NCBI RefSeq assembly: GCF_040869045.1
Contig: NC_090319.1
Location: 301,618,998 to 301,682,997, forward strand
Reading direction: 5' to 3'
Length of the DNA stretch: 64,000 nucleotides
Source: Eurosta solidaginis
Taxonomy: Eukaryota > Arthropoda > Insecta > Diptera > Tephritidae
The notes under the pieces were generated by a model. The model did not search any database. It was not told the origin of the DNA and worked only from the letters and a program-made list of their open reading frames with translations. Position numbers and translations under genes: made by a program. Positions 46,667-58,000 of the stretch are shown one piece after another (the stretch's first letter is position 1; every line of letters begins with the position of its first letter).

Positions 46667-47828
46667 CTTGCGACTCATCAAAGTCTTTCGTGGTCATCTG
46701 AAAAAGCGCATCCAATGGCGTACCATTCGGTTTGGTCTTCGAGGAATTTGTACTGTCATTGTGAGACCCACTACCACCAGCGCCACTACTTCCACCTAAA
46801 TTATTGCCGCTAGCGCCATTTGATGAAGTTGAGGTATGAGAAATACGTTCGCGATCGCGATCACCACTACCATGACCAGACGACGCTCCGCCCGTTGTTG
46901 GTTCGCCTGAGGAACGCGCTATTTCCGGTGAACAACAATCACTTGCCGCCGAGCTTGAACGTTCCGAACCACTTTCAGACGGTATTATATCCATACCAAT
47001 GTGACGCAACAGTTGTGCCTGTGCATTAAAATGCTCCTGCAGTTGACGATGATAATCCAATGCCAAACGTTGTTCATAGTGTAACAATGCTGACGGAATG
47101 AAGGGTCTCACAGGCATTGGACCCAACAAATGATCCCAAGGACGTACAATTTGCGTAGCACCAGGTAAGAGCATATGATGCTGCATACCAGCAGCAGCTG
47201 CTGCAGCAGCGCTTACCATATCGAGTGGTTCAGTGCGTGGTTGCAACAACCCGCTGGTATTAAGTAGTGGGCGTATTGGTGTACCCGCTATATGTTCTCG
47301 TTGTGTTGCCGTCGGCGTTGGTACTGGTGATGGCGATGTAGATGTGGCACGTTTTTCATGACCCAAAATGTCAGCTATGGAAAAACTTTTAACACCTTCA
47401 ATTTGAGACTTAACTGCAGTGTTACCCGCATTCGCTGCAGTATTGCTGGCGGTTGTATTTGCAGTTGTCGTGGACGGTATTCTTGTCGTAGTTTGGACTG
47501 GACTTGGTGTGCGATTCGCTGTCGAAGATTCCTCCATTTCATTAGACATTCGTAGGCGTTTTAATGGATGAAAATATTCATCGCTACCGGAACGTGTCAA
47601 TCCAGCAGCGGCTGCGGCAGCAGCAGCAGCGGCGGCATGTTGTTGCATTAGCATATGTTGATGTTGCAACAAATCGATGGTGTTACGATGATGCGTTGAA
47701 TGTGCAGCATGTGGTTGATGATGATGATGATGACTCTGGTTGTGTTGCGGAAGTGGGCTTGGAGCACCACCTACGGAAATTTCTGATTCAGCGGGGCTTG
47801 CAGGACGCATGGTAAGCGGACAAAGCAT
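46667..47828 (-). CDS. lbe: ladybird homeobox gene, exon 1
   Basis: Encodes residues 1-387 plus one base of codon 388. Features: a His run (33-37), an Ala run (65-75), a Ser/Pro/Thr-rich low-complexity stretch, an eh1 motif FSIADILG at 149-156 (Groucho co-repressor docking in this class), a second Ala run (207-213), a conserved-looking block RPWDHLLGPMPVRPFIPSAL (229-248), SESGSERSSSAASDCCSPEI (284-303), a Gly/Ser-rich linker, and LDALFQMTTKDFDESQ just before the splice. The donor is CAAG|GTATGT at 46,667/46,666. The start at 47,828 is the first Met of the frame; Met7 (MRPASP) is an alternative. If the intron is retained, 14 residues follow, then a stop, giving a product without a homeodomain. 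Confidence 0.9.
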
Positions 47829-48285
47829 GTTATGTTGAACGCAAGAGGTGTGAAATTTTTGTTTTCCTAGCGTAAATTAATACGTTGACTTTTGCCGTCG
47901 GTGAAATATGCACGTTAGCTGTAGGGAATTTCTGCTTTTGTTTATTTCTTTTTAAAATAATTTAAATTTTTTATTATTATTTTTCTTTAATTAAATTCTT
48001 TTTATTAATTTCTTTTACTCTTCACATTAATTATTCAAAAACAGCGCACTTTCGTTCAAATTTGCTCACAAAACAAGTTTCGTTTCTACACAATCTTTGC
48101 TTTATTTATTGCATGCTTATATTTTGTTCTAGTTATGTGCATATATTTGCTTATTATTTATTAAAAAGAAAAATAAAATAATTTTTCAATTCCAATAAAA
48201 TGTATTTTCTCAATTGTTTAATGCGCGCACGTTGTTAATGCCAGTACGTTGTACATCTAAACACGTTTGCTGTTAGCTGAGAACT
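47829..48285 (-). other. Proposed ladybird 5' UTR (~457 nt)
   Basis: Between the proposed start site and the ATG. It is AT-rich with several upstream ATGs. The first, at 48,256-48,254, overlaps the DPE and opens a 12-codon uORF ending TAA at 48,218, which could dampen translation. Inferred, since no transcript data are available. Confidence 0.45.
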
Positions 48286-48290
48286 GACAG
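48253..48290 (-). promoter_or_regulatory. Candidate TATA-less Inr + DPE core promoter of ladybird
   Basis: On the minus strand TGTCAGTTCT contains the fly initiator TCAGTT with A+1 at 48,285. AGATGT occupies +28 to +33 (48,258-48,253), a full match to the DPE consensus RGWYV with the preferred T after it, at the strictly required spacing. No TATA box lies near -30. Inr/DPE promoters are characteristic of fly homeotic and other developmental genes. This is the only such pair I noticed in this orientation upstream of exon 1, but I did not scan exhaustively. Confidence 0.6.
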
Positions 48291-49915
48291 CTCATATCCG
48301 ACACTAAAATTGAAATCAATCAAATCACAAATCAGTTAGTCGTTCGCATCAACCAGTGCTACGCTGCCAAACCTCTACTAATAAATGAATCTCTTTGAAA
48401 TTCTCTTGATTGAACTACTTCATTTATTTACTGTTGATTTTTTTCTTTCGAACACTTTAGTCTAATGATGTATATATGTTTTCATATATGCGCCTTCATT
48501 CTTCACTGCTCACTTCACATCATACATATATACGCTCTACGTTGGCTGTTTTCTAATTTGCTTGTTACCGATTAATTTTAATGTATGTACGACTGACTCT
48601 TTGACGCCCGACACTGCGGCGCACTAACATCCAATCAGTCCAACCTTTCCACTCAATGTTTCGCAGTCAACTGTTCGAAACTAGATTGAAGTTTGCTAAC
48701 TAGACAAGTTGATTTTCAAGTTTTTTTTTACTGAGACGCTCCCTACTTTACTCAAAAATCAAGCAAGCGCAAACGTTGTTAAACCTAAAAACATACACAC
48801 ATGTGTAAATATATTTTCGTTTTAGTAGTAGTGGTGATTTCGAGCGTGCCAGTATTTCAATTGGTTTCTTACTCTTTACGAATTTCTTTTTACTTTCTCT
48901 CTCCACAAGCAACAATAAACACATTCACTCATCCTTAAATAACAAGCGCTCTTTTGCACATAAATATATACAAACAAGTAGTAATGTATGTAACTATATG
49001 TATGTATAAATAAAAAGCGCCTGCCATTCGTGTTGTCGTGTCTTGTTTGTCGACAGTTAAACTCGGCAATCAAATCTTAACTAAGCAAATGAGTGAGTAG
49101 AGATCCCGCTAACGACCACATGAGCTCAACATCAATGGTTGCGGCAGCACCCCGTTTACCCGTAGGCTAAAAGGCTGCAAACACTCTCCCGAAACCAACC
49201 AAACAAGTTTTTTTCCTCGTAAACACAAAACAAAAAAACTTTGAACAAAAACAAACAACAAATATTTTTTTGCATGAGAGTAGTATGCCCCGTAAAAGCA
49301 TACAAAAACTGAGCACCCAAACCATTTACTAACGTAAGAGCAGCACATACAATGCGTCCGCATTCGCCGCTTAACAGCATAAGCAATCATGCTGTCATGC
49401 TTACACTTTTACCGCTACAGCATGGCTGCAAGAGAGCGTACACTCACGTATGCAATGGGCGTTGCTGTGTTAGTCCAGCCAATGGCCATTGAAGTAAAAA
49501 CGAGCAATGGCGGCTCGTGTGTTTACATCGCAGCTATGGCGTACATCAAGAAGCTCAAGTTAAGCTGAGTGTGAAGCGTTTGGAATGAAATGTTTGTAAA
49601 TTACATTCGAAAATCACTGAGGTGTAAGCGAGTAAGTGAATGTTTATTAAGTACAATAAAAAAATTTGCGTAAACGTGTTTAATGTAACTAAGGGTGCTC
49701 ATTTACGCTCAAGTAATTGTACCCTCTAATGAGTCTGTTTATAGCGTCTAGAATAATTGTGCGCTTGTTATTAATGATGAGATGAGGATTTATTAAGTGA
49801 AGCCAGCACACCAACGCAGCTGTCCAATGCTTTTATGGGTAAACATGAACATTGTGATTGATTTGAGTTAAACTTAATTTCTGATTTTTTATCCAATTTA
49901 AAACACGTTAAGATT
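48286..49915. other. Upstream flank of ladybird, unique-looking DNA
   Basis: No transposon signature is seen across about 1.6 kb, unlike the rest of the window. It contains a GAGA-type tract (CTCTCTCC at 48,897-48,904) and no supported ORF. It probably holds cis-regulatory DNA; inference only. Confidence 0.45.
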
Positions 49916-49926
49916 ACTCAAATGTT

Positions 49927-50650
49927 TAGAATCACCGTACACATCCTCTAAAGCCGTCGATAACTGTAAGAGGGTGCTACGTGAAGCAGCCAACCAGGCA
50001 GCTGTAACTCTTAGCTGGGTACCCGGCTACAGGAACATTGACGGCAACGAAAAAGCGGATGAAATAGCAAAAGAAGGATCATCGTTAGACACCACGTAAG
50101 CAGTCGCGGTGCATCGACCACTCACATCAGTTCAAAGAGACATTCTCACCTATCTGAGGAAAATAGCAATCCGCGATTGGTACTTTACGGCCACCTGTAG
50201 AATCACCAAATTAATATGGCCAGACTACAACCAGAAAAGAACCGATGACCTACTAAATAGGTCTAGAAAGGAAATTTACAAAATCACGGCCACTATTACA
50301 GGGCACTGGCCGTTTGGCACACAAGCGAATAGAATGTGTATCCCCTACAATGATAGGTGTAGGAGCTGTAGACAAGAGGGTGCCGAGGAATCAGTTAGTC
50401 ACTTTCTCTGCGAGTGCCCAGCCCTCGCGAATTTTCGGTCCCGAACTCTAGGCAGTTATGTGTTTCCGGACTTAAGGAATCAAGGACATCAGTAGCTTTA
50501 TTGATCTAATCAAGTGGTTTGAGTAAAACTTTACGCGGGGTACATCAATCCAAAACGTAATTGGTTTTAGGAGGAAGTACATCAAAATGGCGCCTAGAGC
50601 GCTTCTTGGGCCCGGCTCCATAGCCGGGCAGCACAGCAACCAACCAATCA
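49927..50650 (+). mobile_element. RNase H LINE 3' fragment with 11-bp duplication
   Basis: Reads SWVPGYRNIDGNEKADEIAKEGSS (the His/Asp end of LINE RNase H; His is replaced by Tyr here), then ITGHWPFGTQANRM, CRSCRQEGAEESVSHFLCECPALANFRSR (Cys-His knuckle), and a 3' UTR ending AACCAACCAATCA. ACTCAAATGTT flanks it (49,916-49,926 and 50,651-50,661). A different subfamily from family A. Confidence 0.85.
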
Positions 50651-50661
50651 ACTCAAATGTT

Positions 50662-51245
50662 GATATATTGTCTACTTTAATTTAGACATAGATATTTATT
50701 GCAAAATCTTAATTTTTTAACTTGTAAGAATCAGTACATATGTACTTCAAAATTTAAGTAAGCCATTTTAATTAAATTTTAGAAATTTCGAAGTCGCTGA
50801 TTGCAAATCAAAACAACATTTTTAAAAGTTCAGATGGCGGGTAAAGTTTTTGTAAATTTGGGATATACAAACAAATGTACATTTCATGCTTCTCCGATTT
50901 TTTAATACAGCCTTTTCCCTATCAGAACTTTGATAGTATATAATTTTACTGTGTGGAATTATAAACATCAAAATGGCCAATAGAGAGCTTTAGGAACTCA
51001 CTTGCAGAACGGCAAGTTAACTTTTTAACTAAGGGTTGACGGGCACAAGAGTTTAAACTCATACATTTTTGACAAATTTTCAAAATTACCTCTGAGCTAT
51101 GAAACAACTTGCCGACCTGCAAGTGGGCCTTAATATACTAGCCTGTTCTAGTTTTCACAAATATTTTCGATTCGGTTTTGAATCTGTATCGAAAGATGTT
51201 GATCTGTTTATCGGAAGCTACCGTATTTCGACAGCCCAAATTTGT
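50662..51245. other. Unassigned AT-rich DNA
   Basis: Nothing recognised. Confidence 0.35.
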
Positions 51246-53385
51246 GTAAATATACCCAGCTGTACTTGTACACAGGGTATTATAACTTTGATTGGATAAC
51301 GGTTGGTTGTACAGGTACAAAGGAATCGCGATAGAAAAAAAATTTGATTGAACCATGTCCGTCCGTCCGTCCGTCTGTCCGTTAACACGATAATTTAAAT
51401 AAATATTGAGACATCTTCACCAAATTTGGTACACGAGCTTATCTGGATGCAGAATAGATTGGTATTGAAAATGAGCGAAATCGGATGATAACCACGCCCA
51501 CTTTTTATATATATAACATTTTGGAAAACACAAAAAACCTGATTATTTATTAAATAATACACCTAGAATGTGGAAATTTGGTGTGTGGACTGATATTGAG
51601 ACTCTTGATAAAAATTTGAAAACATTCTTTAAAATGGGCGTGTCATCGCACACTTGTGTTAAAATCGATTTTACAAATATTATTAATCATAAATCAAAAA
51701 TCGTTAAACCTATCGTAACAAAATTCGACAGAGAGGTTGCCATTACTATAAGGAATGCTTTGAAGAAAATCTAACGAAATCGGTTAAGGACCATGCCCAC
51801 TTTTATGTAAAAGATTTTTAAAAGGGTCGTGGACGAATAAAATAAGTAACATTTTTGCAAAAAAAGAGCTTTATATTAATGGTATTTCATTTCCCAAGTG
51901 GATTTATAACAATAAATAGGAAAAACGTCAAATTTAAAAAAATGGGCCCCTTTTATGACGAAGCAATTTTCTGTTTCGGGCGCCATAACTCGAAGAAAAA
52001 TTAACGGATCGTAATAAAATTGGGTACACATATTTTCCTTATAGCAGGAAATATTTCTAGTAAAAATGGATAAGATTGGTTGAGGACCATGCCCACTTTT
52101 ATATAAATTACTTTAAAAAGGGTCGTAGGCAAAAATAATAAGTTAAATCTTAGCGAAAAATAGTTTTGTACCAATCGTATTTTGTGCCATTATAACAAGA
52201 AATCGGAAAAAGTTCAAATCTAGAAAAATGCGGGTGGCACTGCCCCTTTCTTACAATGCATTTCCCAACGTTTCTGAAGCCATAACTCGGCTAAAAATTT
52301 GATGCACTTGTATGCCTTTTAACAGGAAATATTTTCAGTAAAAATGGACTAAATTGGTTAAATCGTCGTCTTTTATATAAAAGATTTTGCAAAAGTACGT
52401 AGAAGTTGGAAAATTTCCTTAATAACCCTGCCCTTTTTATACTTTTTTTGTAGATACTTACTTGTAAACAGTAGGGAAATCCCCATATCTGAAGGGAAAC
52501 TGCATTATTACCCGCTCAAAGTCATTGGTGTTAACCTCTGTATCCCTTTTTGATTCTTTTAAACGAAAATTAGTTCAGAATAGAACTATATGTATTAGGT
52601 CGGGTCGATTAAAAATCGCTCATTGCTCTGTGAAAATCTTATTCTATGGATCAAAATAAGAAACTTTGCCGAAGGAACCATACCTCTATAACGAATTCTG
52701 ATGTCCTCCCCCCCCCCCTACCCCCCTTTGGGTCGAACTTTCGGGTAGTGGCAATTTCAATTCTACTTGCTGTGTCTTGTGGTGGCTTAAAAAAAACAAC
52801 ACAAGCAATTTTACGATCTGCAATTGTGTCACAGTGGTATCTTCATTTTTTAAAACGATTGAATAAAAAACCCACACAACTATGTTTACGACATGCAAAT
52901 GCATCACAGTGATGCCTTGGTTTTAAAAAGGGGTTGTAAAAATGCTAATTTCTAATAACTTTTTTTTTAATTTCTTTTCTATTACTAAGTTAAATTAATT
53001 TTTTCATTTACATATGTTCTGACTAAATAAATTTCTAAAGAGAAAAATAAACTCCAAAAAGGAAAAACATAGGCATTTCAAAGTGGGATTTTTCAAAATT
53101 TGCCCCAACGACCCAAAGTGGGGGACATCAGAATTCGTTTCAGAGGTATGGTTTCTTCGGCAAAGTTTCTTATTTTGATCCCTAGAATATGATTTTCACA
53201 GAGCAATGGGCGATTTTTTTGCCTCCCCACAAATCGACCCGGCCTAATATGTATGAATATGTATTACTGCGCAGCCTTGTAACACTATTAAGCACACAAA
53301 ACAAACAACAACAGCATTTCAAGTGTACAGCTGGGTATGTAATTTTCGGTTTCACCCGAACTTAGACTTCCTTACTTGTTCTATT
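51246..53385. repeat. Long interspersed repeat type B with nested foldback
   Basis: Opens ATATACCCAGCTGTACTTGT, then GGTATTATAACTTTGATTG, a run of CCATGTCCGTCCGTCCGTCC, repeated ACCATGCCCACTTTTAT modules about every 300 bp, and ends CAGCTGGGTATGTAATTTTC then CACCCGAACTTAGA. The CAGCTG(T/G) words near both ends make a short inverted repeat. The foldback at 52,598-53,244 is inserted inside. Non-coding. Confidence 0.8.
52598..53244. mobile_element. Foldback MITE 2, TA-flanked
   Basis: Ends GGTCGGGTCGATT and, reversed, GGCCGGGTCGATTT within TTA...TAA. Arms of ~115 bp pair through TTATTCTATGGATCAAAATA and GAATTCTGATGTCC. The left arm runs into a C tract (52,708-52,730), with a short G run opposite it in the right arm (GTGGGGGACAT). 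No ORF of its own. Confidence 0.85.
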
Positions 53386-53629
53386 ATAAAAATATATTTA
53401 TTAGTGGTAATATTTTAAGTTTCAGGCTTAAAAAGCAGCAATAATAAACAAATAAAAAAGTTTTGTTCTTAGCTGTAGGAGCAGCTATGCTAATGGCCAA
53501 AGAAAACTTCGAAATTTTTGGGAAATTTTAAACAGGATGTAACATCGAGAGAATTCACAAAGGGAATTGTAGCTCAAATTGTCTAGTTTTTAGGTTGGAA
53601 CTTTTGTAGACTCTGCGGTTTTTGATTAG

Positions 53630-54655
53630 TCTTGGAAAAACCAGAAACAAAAAAATTGTATTTCTATGAATTAAGCGGAGACCCAAAACTTGACTTTAAA
53701 TTTCATATTGAAACTTGCGTGACCCGATCGAAAGGAGTTCTTGCTTTTGTTAAACGATGGTCTAAGGAATTTAATGACACCTACGTTACAAAATCTCTCT
53801 TTACTGCTTTAGTGAGACCTATATTGTAGTATGCATCAATCGTTTGGAACCCGCGGTATCAAATCTATCGTGATAAGCTTGAATCGGTTCAAAAACAATT
53901 CCTACTTTTTGCTTTGACTCATTTGGCGTGGGATCCATCAAGAAATCTTCCCTTTTGCAACAGTCGCTTAAAGCTTATAAACCTCCCTTCTCTCGAGAGT
54001 CGCAGGGAAATGCTTGGTGTGTTGTTTATGGTGAAATTATTGAGTGGCACGGTGAATAGCCCGTTTTAATTTACCGAGATCCAATTTAATGTTCCCATGA
54101 GGCTATCAAGGCATTTCCATTCGCTTTTTTGAGCACATGTAGGTCGAGGTTTGAAATGCACGAAACTCTTCGTTGTTTGTGCCTGGATTTTAACAAGCAT
54201 TATAATAATTTTGATACGTCGAACTCACTTTTCAGAATAAAGAGGTGTATTTTATTTGAGTTAAATTAGTATATATGTATACATATTTCAAATAACTAAC
54301 TATAACTTACTGTTACTCCATTTTATGTATATATAATATAGCAGCTCTTTCTGAGCGGTTCGCGTCATCTCCTTTCTGAGCACCTTCGTCTGCCCCTTAC
54401 TGGGCAAACGTATACAAAACTCATACCCTCTTGTAAAGTTAAGTTATTTATTTAAATTATCGCGCATATAATTATACATGTCACCTCTTAATATCATATA
54501 GTTACATACTTTAACTCTTAAGATCGTTTACTTAATGTTTTACACTGCACATTCGTTTTGTATAAGACATACTATTTGTAAATGTACTGCTATTTGCTAT
54601 TTAGTCTGTTTAAATTGCTCAATTTGTCAACTATTAAATAAATAAATAAATAACC
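53630..54655 (+). mobile_element. CR1/Jockey-like LINE 3' fragment
   Basis: Reads GDPKLDFKFHIETCVTRSKGVLAFVKRW...TKSLFTALVRPIL, stop, YASIVWNP, then KLESVQKQFLLFAL: the RT C-terminal region parallel to 39,420-39,680 in the intronic element but a different subfamily. The tail is TAAA repeats at 54,634-54,653. Dead. Confidence 0.7.
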
Positions 54656-54659
54656 CTAA

Positions 54660-54895
54660 TTGCTTTTAAATGTATGAAAACATTTATTTGAAGCAATTTT
54701 TTAATTTAATTTATTTAATAATTTGGGAAAAATGTATAGAACGTTACATAATGACGGCCAAGGCGACAGCTTTTTACATTACACCTTGTAAATCTCTTCA
54801 AAGCCTTTTCTGCCGGGAGTGGGATTTGAACCCGCACTGCTACAATGGTTGAAGTGTTACAAATGCATTCAGCCACGTCATGCCTTCGTTTTTGT
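54660..54895 (-). mobile_element. tRNA-derived SINE (second family)
   Basis: On the minus strand GGCATGACGTGGCTGAATGC (A-box region) is followed 40-odd bases later by a perfect B box, GGGTTCAAATCCC, and CACTCCCGGCAG. The clover-leaf arms do not pair well enough for a tRNA gene, so a SINE head is more likely. The tail lies toward 54,660. Confidence 0.55.
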
Positions 54896-55358
54896 ATACT
54901 TTATCCTTAATAGTTGCTTCCTTGCATATTTTATTCTTTTGCACAGTACATACTTTGTATGTTAACCAATGTTGTCAATCTTTATGAATTAAGCGGGGAT
55001 TGCCCTTGTAAATTTTATGTATTAAAATTTTTTTTTGGTCTCGGTCGTAAAAACGTCCTTTTATCATCAATTATCGATATCTCAACAACCAATGATTGCA
55101 CAGTAAGTTAAGGGGAAGGTTTCGAGGGATTTAGTTAGTTATCTTGACAAAAAAAAACTAAAAAACTCCTTTTTGTCAAATGAATTTAAATTTGCAACAA
55201 TAAGGTGCTTTTGGTGTTTTTTTGAAATAAGTCGCTGGATCGAAAATATTGTGAACACCCCCCCCCCCCTCCCCCGCCGCCTAATGGTAAATGTTCTTTT
55301 TACCTTCAAAAAAAACCCTACAACGAGCCAAACCAATCCTGCCGGTTTTGTTGTTTGA
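54896..55358. other. Unassigned DNA with a C tract
   Basis: A C run interrupted by T lies at 55,258-55,276. No gene. Confidence 0.35.
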
Positions 55359-55650
55359 CGCCAACCACATGTTGACTATAACCTACGTCAATGAAAGTCA
55401 CTAACCAAACAACTTGCACATTCGATAAATGTAGTCTAACCATAGGTAAAAAACAAAAAAGTAAGAAATTTTCAATTTTGACGAAAAAAGCTAAAATTTT
55501 TTTTCGAACGATTATTTTTTTTTTGAGTTTTTTTATTATTTTTTTCCGTCAATATTGAAATTTTGTTACCTTTTTTTATTTTTAGTCATGGTTAGACTAT
55601 GTACATTGGAAGTTGCTCGGTTAGTGACTCTCATTGGGTACCTGGTGGCG
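55359..55650. repeat. Foldback repeat, ~130-bp arms
   Basis: Arms 55,359-55,495 and ~55,540-55,650 are reverse complements at roughly 80%: GTCACTAACC, CAACTT and TGTAGTCTAACCAT on the left against ATGGTTAGACTATGTACA, AAGTTG and GGTTAGTGAC on the right. The centre is T/A-rich. Ends are not sharply defined and no TA-type termini were found, so it is a different family from the GGGTCGATT foldbacks. Confidence 0.65.
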
Positions 55651-56340
55651 ACATGGTCCTTTAACCACTTGCGTTTTCCGATGAACTTAAAAGGGAACGA
55701 AAGATACACCTTCCCAACCTCTGCCAGATTGTCGAAAAACTGTGCACCTTGAAAACTGAGTTGTTTTGTCTACAGTTTTTGAAAGTGATGAGTCGACTCT
55801 GATTCCTCTTCATCCTAGCAGCTTCTCAAAAGGGAGCTTGTTAGTATGTTTCACCGTCAGAGCATCGGTGCAAGGACCTGTGATAATGTCGTAAGTACTC
55901 TCGCTGTTTTTTTTTTTTTTTTTTTTAAACGAAGTTAGGAGTTGCAATCATCACGGTTGGTTCACAGCAAGTCCGTTGCCCTAATATTAAAATCCTTGAG
56001 TTTCTTCAAGATATAACCCAATTGTGGTCGTATGGAGCAGCCCGCCTCACTTGTATTAATTTTTGAACCTTATAACGTAGCAAATGCTACGCCACAATAT
56101 CATTTCCCTTTTTGCGCCCACCCCTAACGTTATATTTTCCATTTACTGCCCACTCCTAGTATTGTATGTACCGACATACATATACATACATACTGGCCAA
56201 ACAACCATCGCGCAAGCACTAGGCAATCCAGCGATGGTGAACGCACAATGCTTGGGAATTTTCGTTCGTGGCGCGCTGTGCGCGACAATGCGAGCATAAT
56301 TCTCAATGTGTTCATAGTTACATATGAATAAAATGATTGG
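55651..56340. other. Unassigned DNA
   Basis: A T run lies at 55,908-55,926. The ORFs have no recognised domain. Confidence 0.35.
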
Positions 56341-57330
56341 CCGGAATACACCAGGCACACTTCGCCGTAGGTAAGTGAAGTGCGTGTCGACCGACATTGG
56401 CAGTCGACAAGGGGTGCCCTTTGGGTTAGGAGGGTGCGTTGCAAGGTCGGTTCTGCCGATGGTACTTCCCCCAGGCCTATTGGGCAGCCTTACCCATATT
56501 CCAGGGACTCCCTTTGGGTCGAGAGGGGTAAAGTTACAAGATCGGTTCTGCCGATGGTACTTCCCCTCCCGGCCTATTGGGCAACCCTAATATTTTGTTA
56601 TCATCTCCTCTGAGTAAGACGGGGCTCACCCCACCTATTACTCAGAGGAAGGGTAATGCACGGATATAGCTCAGGTAAGAGGGGAACACTTCCCAACGCC
56701 TGCGGCGGGACAACCTCCCCTACTACCCTAGCCGAATACCCGAGCCAATATATTGTAGTTAGTTAGAATAGCCTCATACTAATATCGACACTTCGCTGTA
56801 GGTACAACATCATCGCCATCCCGATCCTTGGACATCCCATCCCGAAGTCTAGCCACCACCGTCGTCATAGGTATTTGGTGAGAGCCACCGTAACTCAGTA
56901 CTCTCCCTTCGGGCGTGATCCTAACTACCGCCGTTATCACCCCTTAGCGAGAGCCACCGTCGTCTTCACCATCTCAACCGCTTAGCTAGCACTCTATCTT
57001 CCTCTCTCTCTGTGGAGAGCCGTCGTCCTTGGGTTACACTATATTGTCAGCGACGCTACCTAGTGAACATCTCTCTCTCTCTCTCTCTCCCTCATGGATT
57101 CAAAGTTGTGAATATTTTAGCCTTAGAGCCGCGTGTGTGTGTGTGTTCGAAATCAAAACACTAATTTACTGTGTATTTATTTAGGTGGGGCAAGTGGGAC
57201 CTCCATCCGACTCTGGATTGACTTGAGGATACCTCAGCCTTCGACCAAACCCACCTCATAACCTTTCCTGGTCATCTCGTATGCTGTGCCCAGGGACCCT
57301 ATGGACACCAGCGAGGCTCGATACCCGACT
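56341..57330. repeat. GC-rich unclassified repeat block with tandem units
   Basis: Markedly GC-richer than its surroundings. Two ~93-bp tandem units begin at 56,417 and 56,510 (CCCTTTGGG...GGTCGGTTCTGCCGATGGTA and the parallel GATCGGTTCTGCCGATGGTA). Further on, GAGAGCCACCGT occurs twice (56,880 and 56,950) and a CT microsatellite lies at 57,069-57,088. It could be part of an LTR element leader, but no LTR pair or coding region is seen. Confidence 0.5.
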
Positions 57331-57339
57331 TTATCAAGT

Positions 57340-58000
57340 TTAATTCTAATGATTTTAAGGTGGACTGGCTGTACGCAAAGATCGCAATATCGGTACGACT
57401 GATTTACCTGCGTATGCTTTGAATATAATCCAACTCCTTTTCACTTTTCCATTTCCAGCCATCTGTTTAGGCTGTAATGCCGTTGCCACTGTCTAGGTCT
57501 TCCTTACATTCCTTTATCGAAGGATATCTTATGTTCTGTATCCACAAGTGAAAATTGCCGTGATATTGTCGGGGTTGGACGTTAGGTCAGTTATGATCGC
57601 ATTTAGTCGTCTCATTCTCTTGCCATCTTATATAGTTGCGTGGCCGCATTCGGTTGATTTCCACATGTTATATTCTCTTAGTCTTAGAGACCCTTTCGGG
57701 GCCAATTACTTCCAGAGATGTGCTGCTCGGCATATGCGACTACCCTCTTTCCTTCTGCTATGAGGATTTCCAGAGTTTGCCTAACTAACAATATCCATCC
57801 CTGAAGGGTGCCTCTGACCGCAATTTCTCATACTGAGTCAGCGCCTAATGTTGTATTTACGACCCTACTCCTGACGATAGAATCAATCCATGCAACTATG
57901 GAGCTTTGTTTACCATGTCGTACAAGTGCCCTTCCGATGGCTTCAGTTTAAATATCGTTGAAGGTAACCTCAATGTCGAGTAAGCCGGCTCTAATACACG
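57340..58000 (-). mobile_element. RNase H-type LINE, RT fragment
   Basis: On the minus strand ~57,990-57,760 reads AGLLDIEVTFNDI, RALVRHGKQSSIVAWIDSIVRSRVVNTTLGADSV, EIAVRGTLQGWILL: the LDIEGAFN and RGTPQGG motifs of the I-group reverse transcriptase, with substitutions and stops. The catalytic YADD block is not visible. Dead. Confidence 0.65.

Noticed and set aside
46820..47815. Plus-strand ORFs of 65-83 residues across ladybird exon 1
   Set aside because: Antisense shadows of the GC-richer exon; low complexity and no independent features.
52646..52912. 88-residue ORF
   Set aside because: Lies in the arm and C-tract of foldback 2; no domain and not conserved between arms.
54815..54895. Minus-strand tRNA gene candidate
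   Set aside because: Good B box but weak acceptor and anticodon pairing; more likely a SINE head.
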